6,955 bases of DNA from Limnohabitans sp. (GTDB lineage: Bacteria; Pseudomonadota; Gammaproteobacteria; Burkholderiales; Burkholderiaceae_C), in assembly GCA_021731425.1 (NCBI GenBank), contig JAKFXJ010000352.1, positions 1-6,955 of the forward strand, given 5' to 3'. Both the position numbers and the translations under genes were made by a program. This document shows positions 1 to 6,594 of the stretch, piece after piece (position 1 is the first letter of the stretch; each line of letters starts with the position of its first letter). The notes beneath the pieces are model-generated. The model was not told where the DNA came from. It searched no databases and saw only the letters and a program-made list of their open reading frames with translations.

Positions 1-3
1 GCA

Positions 4-23
4 GTGCGCACAACGCTGTGCAC
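4..23. repeat. Hairpin-forming inverted repeat at the left edge
   Basis: GTGCGCA (4-10) can pair with TGTGCAC (17-23) over a CAACGC loop; all seven positions pair, one as G-U. It could close an upstream transcript or sit in the leader of senB. No T tract follows it. Confidence 0.3.
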
Positions 24-47
24 GGGCCCCTGACAGCTCACAAAAGA

Positions 48-63
48 ACGGTCAAATAACCGT
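48..63. repeat. Short inverted repeat ACGGT-N6-ACCGT upstream of senB
   Basis: ACGGT (48-52) and ACCGT (59-63) are exact reverse complements around CAAATA. The A/T-rich loop in a GC-rich leader 70 bases before the senB start makes it a possible operator half-site pair. A 5-bp repeat can occur by chance. The rest of positions 1-132 shows no recognisable gene end, and no senA tail was identified. Confidence 0.25.
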
Positions 64-132
64 CCCCCTGATGCGCCCGGGAAAACCTGCCCTGCCCCCA
101 CCGTGTTACTGCCATTCATGTATAAACCGCCC

Positions 133-1107
133 ATGCAAAAACTTCGTGTGGTGATTGTCAGCCCCGCCTTGGCTGATGCCAACAACGGCAACTGGCAAAC
201 TGCGCGACGCTGGCAACAGATGTTGTCTGCGCATTCTGCCCGTATCGTGCGCCAGTGGCCCGACGCGCAGGCAGATGATGACGATGTCATGCTGGCCCTG
301 CACGCCCGCCGCTCGGCCGACTCGGTGCAGGCCTGGCACGACCGGCAAGGACCGCGTGGCCTGGGCGTGGTGCTGACCGGCACCGACCTGTACCGCGACA
401 TCGCGCACGACCCGCAGGCGCAGCGCTCGCTGGCTCTGGCGCATTCCCTGGTGGTGTTGCAAGGCTTGGGCGTGCAAAGTCTGCCCCCTGAGCATCAAGC
501 CAAGGCCCGCGTGATATTTCAGTCCACCGGCTCGCGCATGACTTTGCCCAAAACCGCACGCCACTTGCGCGTGGTGATGGTGGGCCATTTGCGTGAAGAA
601 AAAGACCCCCTCACCCTGATGGCGGCGGCGCGACGTTTACCGCCCGAGGCAGGCGTGTTCATCGACCACATCGGCGCCGCACTCGACCCCGCGCTGGGCC
701 AGGCCGCACAAGCCACCCAAGCACAGTGTCCACACTACCGCTGGTTGGGGTCGGTGCCGCATGCGCAAACCCTTCAACGCATCCAGCGTGCGCACCTGTT
801 GGTGCACTGCAGCCGCATGGAAGGCGGCGCCCATGTGCTGATGGAGGCGATTTGCAGTGGCACGCCCGTGCTGGCCTCGCGCATCGACGGCAATGTGGGC
901 CTGCTGGGCGAGGATTACGCGGGCTACTTTGAGCCCGGTGACGCGCAAGCCCTGGCCCATTTATTACAAGCTTGCCGCTCACCGCAAAACGGCCCCAGCC
1001 TGATGGCACACTTGAGGCATCAGTGCGCCTTGCGCGCACCCTTGTTTGAACCTCAGGCCGAACGTGCCGCCTTGCACCGCTGGGTGCAAGACCTCTGGAC
1101 AATTTGA
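133..1107 (+). CDS. senB: Selenosugar synthase SenB (GT-B glycosyltransferase, selenoneine pathway)
   Basis: Predicted 324-aa soluble glycosyltransferase of the family formerly listed as TIGR04348, now SenB. Members use selenophosphate and a UDP-sugar (UDP-GlcNAc in the studied enzyme) to make a seleno-sugar, the selenium donor for selenoneine. Seen here: an N-terminal PALADANNGN loop (residues 11-20) typical of this family, TGTDLYRD (82-89), the GHLREEKDP loop (151-159) opening the C-terminal nucleotide-binding half, and a GT4-like E-x7-E motif (E230 and E238) followed by GTPVLASRIDGN. There is no signal peptide or membrane segment. The start is set at ATG 133 because family similarity begins right there (MQKLRVVIVSPALAD); an ATG at 118 and a GTG at 103 are in frame but add unconserved residues. 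No start has a good Shine-Dalgarno. The stop overlaps the selD start by one base (TGATG), indicating translational coupling. Family assignment is strong; the exact sugar donor is not readable. Confidence 0.88.
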   Translation: MQKLRVVIVSPALADANNGNWQTARRWQQMLSAHSARIVRQWPDAQADDDDVMLALHARRSADSVQAWHDRQGPRGLGVVLTGTDLYRDIAHDPQAQRSLALAHSLVVLQGLGVQSLPPEHQAKARVIFQSTGSRMTLPKTARHLRVVMVGHLREEKDPLTLMAAARRLPPEAGVFIDHIGAALDPALGQAAQATQAQCPHYRWLGSVPHAQTLQRIQRAHLLVHCSRMEGGAHVLMEAICSGTPVLASRIDGNVGLLGEDYAGYFEPGDAQALAHLLQACRSPQNGPSLMAHLRHQCALRAPLFEPQAERAALHRWVQDLWTI

Positions 1108-3473
1108 TGAAACCATCTGCTCAACCTGTGCTGCGCGACCTGGTGCTGGTCGGGGGTGGTCACAGCCATGTGGGCGTGCTGCGCATGTTCGCCATGAAGC
1201 CCGAGCCGGGCGTGCGCATCACCGTGATCTGCACCGACATCGACACCCCTTACTCGGGCATGCTGCCCGGTTACATCTCGGGCCATTACAGCTTTGACGA
1301 GGTGCACATCGACCTGGGCCGCCTGTGCGCTTTTGCCGGGGCGCGGCTGTACCACGATGCCGTGGTCGGCATCGACCGCCAAAACCAGAAAATCATTTGC
1401 CAGAACCGGCCGCCCGTGGCCTACGACCTGTTGTCCATCAACATCGGCTCGACACCGCAAGTGCGCCATGTCGAGGGGGCCCAATCGCTGGCCGTGCCGG
1501 TCAAGCCGATTGCACAATTCAACCAGCGCTGGTTGGCCCTGATGGACAAAGCCCGCCAGTGGCCTGTGCACCGGGGCCGCATGACGATTGCGGTGGTGGG
1601 CGCGGGCGCAGGCGGCATCGAGTTGGTGCTGTCCATGCAATACCGCTTGCGCAACGAACTCAAAGCCTTGGGCCGCAGCCCCGAGGACCTGAAATTTGTG
1701 TTGCTGACTTCGGGCGACACGATCTTGCCCACGCACAACCCGGGTGTGCAAAAGCGCTTTGCCCAAGTGCTGCAAGAGCGCAACGTCGAAGTACACACCT
1801 CGGCCGAAGTGATCCAGGTCTCGCCCGGTTGTTTGCACACGCGTGACGGGCGCACCTTCGATGCGGACGAAACCATGTGGGTGACCCAAGCCGGTGGCCC
1901 CGCTTGGCTGCAAAGCACCGGCCTGGCGCTGGACAAACAAGGCTGCATCCTGGTGCACCCGCAGCTGCAAGCCCTGAACGACCCGCTGGTGTTTGCGGCG
2001 GGTGACATTGCCTCGTTTGTGGACCGCCCGCTGGAAAAAGCAGGTGTGTTTGCAGTGCGCATGGCCAAGCCCTTGGCCGAGAATTTGCGCCGCAGCCTGC
2101 GCGGTCAAAAACTGCTGGCCTACGACCCGCAACGCCATTGGCTGGCCCTCATATCCACGGGCAACCGCTTCGCTTTGGCCTCACGCGGATCACTGGGCTT
2201 TGCCGGGGCCTGGGTCTGGCGCTGGAAGGACCGCATCGACCGCGAATTTATGCGCCGTTTCACCGAATTCCCAGCCATGGCCGGGGCAAGCAGCCCCGCC
2301 CAAGCCGGGGCCCAGGTGCGCGAGGCCGTGCAGGCCATGGGCCAACTGCTCAAGGACATTCAGGCCCAAGGCAAGGGGTACACCACGCAGCTGAACCTGA
2401 CTTCCGAAGAGTCGCTGCAAGCCATCTCGGCCATTGCGATGCGCTGCGGGGGGTGTGGTGCCAAAGTCGGCGCCAGCATTTTGTCCCGCGCCTTGGGGCA
2501 ATTGCAGCCCGTAGAGCGTCCGGATGTGCTGATCGGCCTGCATTCGCCAGACGACGCGGCCGTGGTGCGTGTGCCGCCGGGCATGGCCGTGGTGCAGACG
2601 GTGGACTTTTTCCGGGCCTTCATCGACGACCCCTATGTGTTTGGCAAAGTGGCGGCCAACCACGCGCTGGGCGATATTTTTGCCATGGGGGGCGAACCCC
2701 AAACCGCCACCGCCGTGGTCACCGTGCCGCCGGGCCTAGAAAGCAAGGTAGAAGACCTGCTGACCCAAATGATGGGTGGGGCGATCGAGGTGCTGAACGC
2801 CGCAGGCTGCGCCTTGGTAGGCGGGCACACGGGCGAGGGTGCCGAGCTGGCCCTGGGATTTGCCATCAACGGGCTGATCGACGAGAAGATGGACAGCGTG
2901 ATGCGCAAGGGCGGCATGCAGCCCGGTGATGTGCTGCTGCTGACCAAGCCGATTGGCACCGGCACCTTGTTTGCCGCGCACGCACGCTACGCCGCCAAAG
3001 GCCGCTGGATCGATGCGGCGCTCAAGTCGATGGTGCTGTCCAACCAATCGGGCGCAGCCATTTTGCGCACGCACGGGGCCACCGCCTGCACCGACCTGAC
3101 CGGCTTTGGCCTGCTGGGCCACCTGGTGGAGATGACCCGTCCGTCCGGCGTGGACGCAGAACTGACCATGAGCACCCTGCCCCTGCTGGATGGCGCGGTG
3201 GACTGCGTGCAAGCGGGCATCGTCAGCTCTTTGCAGCCCGCCAATGTGCGCCTGCGCCGCGCCCTGCGCAACGCCGACGAGTTCGTGGGCGACCCCCGTT
3301 ATCCCCTTTTGTTTGACCCGCAAACCGCAGGCGGCCTCTTGGCCAGCGTGCCCGCAGCGCAAGCAGCTGCCTGTTTGCAAGCGCTCAAGGCGGCAGGCTA
3401 CACCCACACCGCCATCATTGGCCGCATCACCACACAAAGCCAAGCCATCGAGCCGGTGCTACTGAAAACCTGA
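1107..3473 (+). CDS. selD: Selenide,water dikinase SelD fused to N-terminal FAD/NAD(P) oxidoreductase (SenC role)
   Basis: A 788-aa fusion. Residues 1 to about 390 resemble NDH-2/sulfide:quinone-reductase-like flavoproteins (the Nterm_to_SelD family): a first dinucleotide fold with VGGGHSHV (15-22), a second with VVGAGAGGIE (163-172), and an FAD-contact motif FAAGDIASF (296-304). Residues about 430-788 are a full-length SelD, which uses ATP, selenide and water to make selenophosphate, AMP and phosphate. Catalytic-site marks are CGGCGAK (447-453), where C450 and K453 align with E. coli Cys17 and Lys20, then PDDAAV (481-486), VDFF (499-502), GDIFAMGG (522-529), VGGHTGEG (571-578), TDLTGFGLLGH (662-672) and DPQTAGGLL (738-746). 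The key residue is Cys, not Sec. The flavin half may reduce a selenium species to selenide for the kinase half; that is inference. Next to senB it likely fills the SenC role, though it could also serve 2-selenouridine or Sec elsewhere. ATG 1107 is preferred over the TTG at 1104. Confidence 0.95.
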   Translation: MKPSAQPVLRDLVLVGGGHSHVGVLRMFAMKPEPGVRITVICTDIDTPYSGMLPGYISGHYSFDEVHIDLGRLCAFAGARLYHDAVVGIDRQNQKIICQNRPPVAYDLLSINIGSTPQVRHVEGAQSLAVPVKPIAQFNQRWLALMDKARQWPVHRGRMTIAVVGAGAGGIELVLSMQYRLRNELKALGRSPEDLKFVLLTSGDTILPTHNPGVQKRFAQVLQERNVEVHTSAEVIQVSPGCLHTRDGRTFDADETMWVTQAGGPAWLQSTGLALDKQGCILVHPQLQALNDPLVFAAGDIASFVDRPLEKAGVFAVRMAKPLAENLRRSLRGQKLLAYDPQRHWLALISTGNRFALASRGSLGFAGAWVWRWKDRIDREFMRRFTEFPAMAGASSPAQAGAQVREAVQAMGQLLKDIQAQGKGYTTQLNLTSEESLQAISAIAMRCGGCGAKVGASILSRALGQLQPVERPDVLIGLHSPDDAAVVRVPPGMAVVQTVDFFRAFIDDPYVFGKVAANHALGDIFAMGGEPQTATAVVTVPPGLESKVEDLLTQMMGGAIEVLNAAGCALVGGHTGEGAELALGFAINGLIDEKMDSVMRKGGMQPGDVLLLTKPIGTGTLFAAHARYAAKGRWIDAALKSMVLSNQSGAAILRTHGATACTDLTGFGLLGHLVEMTRPSGVDAELTMSTLPLLDGAVDCVQAGIVSSLQPANVRLRRALRNADEFVGDPRYPLLFDPQTAGGLLASVPAAQAAACLQALKAAGYTHTAIIGRITTQSQAIEPVLLKT

Positions 3474-3496
3474 ATGCCTTCAAGGCCTGTTATGTC

Positions 3497-4165
3497 ATGA
3501 GCACCGAACACATCACCCTGAACGCGGACCTCAGCCAGCGCTGCACCCTCCACAGCCCCTCGCTCGATTGGGTGGATTCACCCGCCTCCGGCGTATCGCG
3601 CCGCATGCTGGAGCGCGACGGCGGCGAAGTGGCTCGTGCCACGTCCATCGTGCGTTATGCACCCGGCTCGGCCTTTGCCAGCCACACCCATGGCGGCGGC
3701 GAAGAAATCCTGGTGCTCGAAGGCACCCTGCATGACGAGCATGGGGTTTATGGCCCCGGCACTTACATCAAGAACCCAGTGGGCAGCTCGCACGCGCCGT
3801 CCTCGCCCGATGGCTGCACTTTGTTTGTGAAGCTGCGCCACCTGGACCCGCGCGACAACGAGCGCGTGGTGATCGACACGCGCCGCAGCGAGTGGCGTCA
3901 AGGCATGGTGGAAGGCCTCAAGGTCTTGCCGCTGAACACCTTCGAGACCCAAAACACCGCGCTGGTGCGCTGGGCGCCTCAAACATTTTTCAACCCGCAC
4001 CGGCATTGGGGCGGCGAAGAGATCCTGGTGGTCGATGGCGTGTTCTCGGACGAGCACGGTGACTACCCCGCAGGCAGTTGGCTGCGCAGCCCCCACATGA
4101 GCCAACACCAACCGTTCAGCCGCGAGGGCTGCTTGATTCTGGTGAAAACCGGGCACTTGGTTTGA
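3497..4165 (+). CDS. Two-domain cupin protein (ChrR-cupin-like)
   Basis: A 222-aa protein made of two cupin barrels, each like the metal-binding C-terminal domain of the anti-sigma factor ChrR. The zinc-binding N-terminal anti-sigma domain of ChrR is absent, so a direct anti-sigma role is not supported. Both barrels keep a complete 3-His/1-Glu metal site: H63, H65, E69 and H99 in the first, and H168, H170, E174 and H204 in the second. This suggests two mononuclear metal centres (Fe, Mn, Zn or Ni cannot be told apart) and therefore possibly an enzyme, such as a dioxygenase or isomerase, rather than a degenerate binding protein. It has no signal peptide, so it is probably cytoplasmic. It starts 23 bp after selD and ends 2 bp before the dehalogenase gene, so it is probably co-transcribed with the selenium genes. 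ATG 3497 gives the first methionine in frame; only a weak AAGG (3482-3485) lies upstream. Its substrate is unknown. Confidence 0.85.
   Translation: MSTEHITLNADLSQRCTLHSPSLDWVDSPASGVSRRMLERDGGEVARATSIVRYAPGSAFASHTHGGGEEILVLEGTLHDEHGVYGPGTYIKNPVGSSHAPSSPDGCTLFVKLRHLDPRDNERVVIDTRRSEWRQGMVEGLKVLPLNTFETQNTALVRWAPQTFFNPHRHWGGEEILVVDGVFSDEHGDYPAGSWLRSPHMSQHQPFSREGCLILVKTGHLV
3695..4039 (+). repeat. Internal duplication of the cupin metal-site coding segment
   Basis: The 30 bases at 3695-3724 and at 4010-4039 match at 27 positions. They are 315 bp (105 codons) apart in the same frame and encode the GGEEILV core after the HxH motif in the first and second barrel. This is direct evidence that the bicupin arose by tandem duplication of one domain, with the metal site held under selection in both copies. 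Confidence 0.8.
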
Positions 4166-4167
4166 AC

Positions 4168-4878
4168 ATGACATCACCCATACCCCCCATTCGCGCCGTC
4201 GTCTTTGATGCCTACGGTACGCTGTTCGATGTGTACTCGATCGGCGCTTTGGCAGAAAAACTCTACCCCGGCCAAGGCGCAGCCCTGTCGGTGCTGTGGC
4301 GCGACAAGCAGATCGAGTACACACGCCTGATCTCGCTGAGTGACCCCAGCCCCCAAGGCAGTCGCTACTACCAATCGTTTTGGGACATCACACGCGCGTC
4401 GCTGCGTTATGCGCTGGCGCGTTTGGGCTTGGTGCACAGCGTGGCCAATGAAGACGCGCTGATGGCGCAATACGCCCAGCTCACGGCCTTCCCGGAAAAC
4501 CTAGGCGTGCTGCAAGCCTTGCATCAGAGCGGCGTGGCGACAGCGATTCTGTCCAACGGCAGCCCCGAGATGCTGCAATCAGCCGTGCACAGTGCGGGCA
4601 TGAGCAAGCTACTCGATGCGGTGCTGTCGGTGGACAGCGTGCGCCAGTTCAAGACCACCCCCACCAGTTATCAATTGGTACAAGACCACTTTGGCTTTGC
4701 CCCAGCGGATGTGCTGTTTGTGTCGAGCAACGCCTGGGACGCGCTGGGCGCCACTTGGTTTGGATTCACCACCCTGTGGGTCAACCGCCAGGGTCTGCCG
4801 CCCGAGGCCATGGGTCCGGCACCTCACCACACGGGCCGCGACTTGGGCGAAGTGCTGAAGGTGCTGGGCTTGCACTGA
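4168..4878 (+). CDS. Haloacid dehalogenase, type II (L-2-haloacid dehalogenase-like)
   Basis: A 236-aa HAD-superfamily hydrolase. Family members turn L-2-haloacids such as 2-chloropropionate into D-2-hydroxyacids through an aspartyl-ester intermediate. The residues needed in characterised L-2-haloacid dehalogenases appear in place: nucleophile D14 and T18 in FDAYGTLFDV, R45 in the WRDKQIEYT helix, S129-N130 in ILSNGS, K162 and Y168 (the latter pair spaced as in the family, although the usual KPDPRVY reads KTTPTSY), and S186, N188 and D191 in VSSNAWD. Length is normal for the family. The start is ATG 4168, two bases after the cupin stop; a TTG 30 codons earlier lies inside the cupin gene and adds no family sequence. 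No secretion signal is seen. It is the last gene of the + strand run, with its stop codon inside a terminator-like hairpin. A true haloacid substrate is not proven; many members of this subfamily have untested substrates. Confidence 0.9.
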   Translation: MTSPIPPIRAVVFDAYGTLFDVYSIGALAEKLYPGQGAALSVLWRDKQIEYTRLISLSDPSPQGSRYYQSFWDITRASLRYALARLGLVHSVANEDALMAQYAQLTAFPENLGVLQALHQSGVATAILSNGSPEMLQSAVHSAGMSKLLDAVLSVDSVRQFKTTPTSYQLVQDHFGFAPADVLFVSSNAWDALGATWFGFTTLWVNRQGLPPEAMGPAPHHTGRDLGEVLKVLGLH

Positions 4879-4893
4879 ACACGCATTCAGTGC
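4872..4893. terminator. Inverted repeat shared by two convergent genes, probable bidirectional terminator
   Basis: GCACTGAA (4872-4879) and TTCAGTGC (4886-4893) are perfect reverse complements separated by CACGCA, giving an 8-bp stem with a 6-nt loop. The dehalogenase stop (TGA 4876-4878) lies in the left arm and the transporter stop (TCA 4887-4889 read on the - strand) in the right arm. Neither side has a run of T, so it is not a textbook intrinsic terminator; it may instead pause polymerase or protect 3' ends. Confidence 0.55.
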
Positions 4894-6371
4894 CCGATGA
4901 TGAGGTCCTTGCCGTCTTTGTCGTGCACCGCGAACTGGTCGACCAACGTGGCGCTGGCTTCGTTCAGGCCTCGCACCTCCACCTCGGCGCCTTCGCGGCG
5001 GAACTTGAACACCACCTTGTCCAAGGCACTCACGGCAGTGATGTCCCAGAAGTGCGCACGGCTCACGTCGATCACCACACGCGGCACGACCTCGTCAAAG
5101 TCGAACGCGTCGATGAAGCGATCGGCACTGGCAAAAAACACCTGACCCACCACCTCGTAGGTGTGGGTGTCTGGCGTGCTGGTCGAGTGCACCAGCAAAA
5201 TCTGTCCGATTTTGTGCGCGAAGAAAAAGCCCGACAACAACACGCCGGTCAACACGCCTTGGGCCAAGTCCTGGGTGAACACCGTCACCAGCACCGTGGC
5301 CAGCATGACCACGCTGGAACTCTTGGGGTGTTCGCGCAGGTTCTTGAACGAGCCCCAGTTGAAGGTGCCGATCGACACCATGATCATCACCGCCACCAAG
5401 GCGGCCATGGGGATTTGGCTGACCCAGTCACCCAAAAACACCACCAAGATCAGCAGCACCACACCGGCCACGAGCGTGGACAAACGACCGCGCCCGCCGG
5501 ATTTCACGTTGATCACCGACTGGCCGATCATGGCGCAGCCGGCCATGCCGCCGATGAAGCCGGTGGCGATGTTGGCCACGCCTTGACCCACACACTCGCG
5601 GCTTTTGTCGCTCTTGGTGTCGGTCATGTCGTCGACGATGGTCGCGGTCATGAGCGACTCCAGCAAACCCACCACCATGAGCGTGGCCGAGTAGGGCAGG
5701 ATGATCATGAGCGTGTCCCAGTTCAGCGGCACATCGGGCAGCAAAAACACCGGTAAGCTGCTGGGCAACTCGCCCATGTCACCGACGGTGCGAATGTCCA
5801 GACCCATCCCGATCGAGAAAGCGGTCAGGACCACGATGGTCACCAGCGGCGAAGGCACGGCTTTGGTGAGGTAGGGCAGGCCGTAGATGATGGCCAACCC
5901 CGCGGCGGTCATGGTGTAGACATGCCAAGTCACGCCCACGGTGCTGGGGTTGAGCTCGGGCAACTGCGCCATAAAAATCAAAATCGCCAGCGCGTTCACA
6001 AAACCGGTGACCACCGTGCGCGACACAAAGCGCATCAGCTGCCCCAGGTGCAGCCAGCCCGCGATCACCTGCAACACGCCCGTGAGCACGGTGGCGGCCA
6101 AGAGGTATTGCAAGCCGTGGTCTTTGACCAGCGACGCGATCACCAGCGCCATGGCGCCCGTGGCCGCCGAGATCATGCCGGGGCGCCCGCCCGCAAACGC
6201 GATGATGGTGGCGATCGAAAACGAGGCGTAAAGCCCCACCTTGGGGTCCACGCCCGCGATGATGGAAAACGCAATCGCCTCAGGGATGAGTGCCAGCGCG
6301 ACCACCAAGCCGGCGAGCACGTCGTTGCGGGCATTAAAAAGCCAAATTTGGCGAAAAGAATGGAGTGTCAT
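4887..6371 (-). CDS. SulP-family inorganic anion transporter with STAS domain
   Basis: A 494-aa inner-membrane protein of the SLC26/SulP family, which carries sulfate, bicarbonate or related anions by symport or exchange. Seen: the N-terminal signature around [20 protein letters not shown] (13-32) followed by [11 protein letters not shown] (41-51), many hydrophobic spans between about residues 17 and 385, the conserved [20 protein letters not shown] stretch (274-293), and a C-terminal cytoplasmic STAS domain from about 402 to 485 containing [20 protein letters not shown]. It is a short SulP form, with a compact STAS. The start at ATG 6371 is chosen because family sequence begins just after it; an in-frame ATG at 6407 (12 more residues) is possible, and a TTG at 6500 is unlikely. 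No clear Shine-Dalgarno precedes any of them. It converges on the selenium gene run with 8 bp between stops. The ion carried cannot be told from sequence; sulfate or bicarbonate are the usual guesses, and selenate by sulfate mimicry is speculation. Confidence 0.93.
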   Translation of the reverse strand: MTLHSFRQIWLFNARNDVLAGLVVALALIPEAIAFSIIAGVDPKVGLYASFSIATIIAFAGGRPGMISAATGAMALVIASLVKDHGLQYLLAATVLTGVLQVIAGWLHLGQLMRFVSRTVVTGFVNALAILIFMAQLPELNPSTVGVTWHVYTMTAAGLAIIYGLPYLTKAVPSPLVTIVVLTAFSIGMGLDIRTVGDMGELPSSLPVFLLPDVPLNWDTLMIILPYSATLMVVGLLESLMTATIVDDMTDTKSDKSRECVGQGVANIATGFIGGMAGCAMIGQSVINVKSGGRGRLSTLVAGVVLLILVVFLGDWVSQIPMAALVAVMIMVSIGTFNWGSFKNLREHPKSSSVVMLATVLVTVFTQDLAQGVLTGVLLSGFFFAHKIGQILLVHSTSTPDTHTYEVVGQVFFASADRFIDAFDFDEVVPRVVIDVSRAHFWDITAVSALDKVVFKFRREGAEVEVRGLNEASATLVDQFAVHDKDGKDLIIGH

Positions 6372-6387
6372 GCCGATTAGGCCGCTT

Positions 6388-6399
6388 GGCTGATCAGCC
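6388..6399. promoter_or_regulatory. 12-bp perfect palindrome GGCTGATCAGCC near the SulP start
   Basis: GGCTGATCAGCC is its own reverse complement. It lies 17 to 28 bases upstream of the preferred transporter start (6371) and downstream of the alternative ATG at 6407. It could be an operator, or a short hairpin in the mRNA leader near the ribosome site. If translation starts at 6407 it is simply coding. No known regulator is recognised. Confidence 0.3.
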
Positions 6400-6530
6400 C
6401 GGGCCATGGTTCTAAATGAAAGGAGTTTGAACAGGCAGGCCCAAGACGCTGCGCACAGTTCCCAATAAGGCGAGCAGGGGATTGCAGATCTGATGTACAA
6501 CGCCGCGCAGCAGGTTCAATGCCGAATCAG

Positions 6531-6564
6531 TGTAAGTCATGTACAGGCTCTGCTTTTTTAAAAT
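6531..6564 (+). promoter_or_regulatory. Candidate promoter/operator for the solute-binding protein gene
   Basis: TAAAAT (6559-6564) matches five of six bases of the sigma-70 -10 box and would place a transcript start about 24 bases before the ATG at 6595. The expected -35 zone has no good match to TTGACA, but it is overlapped by an inverted repeat, TGTA-N7-TACA (6531-6545). A weak -35 replaced by a dyad is the pattern of an activator-dependent promoter. This is a suggestion from layout only. Confidence 0.25.
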
Positions 6565-6594
6565 CCACACCACCACCAAGCCACACTGCCGACC

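Larger units (their letters stand above)
6372..6594. other. Divergent intergenic region between sulP and the solute-binding protein gene
   Basis: This 223-bp stretch separates the - strand transporter from the + strand binding-protein gene and should hold both promoters. It contains the GGCTGATCAGCC palindrome, two copies of ATGTACA (6493-6499 and 6539-6545), and a T-rich patch (6554-6559) followed by TAAAAT. No convincing -35/-10 pair was found for the transporter direction, and no small gene or RNA was recognised. Confidence 0.6.

Noticed and set aside
2..154. Possible end of an upstream gene in the second + frame, overlapping senB
   Set aside because: The open frame to a TGA at 152-154 encodes a Cys/Pro-rich stretch unlike the end of SenA or any known protein; the frame is probably open by chance.
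1053..2138. Open frame of 361 codons on the - strand across the flavin domain of selD
   Set aside because: It is antisense to a clearly conserved gene, has low-complexity His/Gln/Ala-rich composition typical of reversed GC-rich coding DNA, and resembles no known family.
2138..2929. Open frame of 263 codons on the + strand in another frame of selD
   Set aside because: Arg/Gly/Ala-rich out-of-frame translation, with the real frame carrying all SelD motifs; no sign of a frameshift.
2736..3443. Open frame of 235 codons on the - strand within the SelD domain
   Set aside because: Antisense shadow of the conserved kinase domain, with no recognisable protein features.
4078..4167. Upstream TTG start extending the dehalogenase by 30 residues
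   Set aside because: It lies wholly inside the cupin coding region up to the spacer, and the added residues are unlike the family, whose similarity begins right after ATG 4168.
4755..5756. Histidine-rich open frame of 333 codons on the + strand opposite sulP
   Set aside because: The His/Gln/Gly-rich sequence looks like a metal-binding protein but is the mirror of SulP membrane-segment codons; it starts inside the dehalogenase gene and has no conserved domain.
6372..6500. TTG start at 6500 extending SulP by 43 residues
   Set aside because: The added sequence is Cys-rich and not SulP-like, and two better ATG starts follow.
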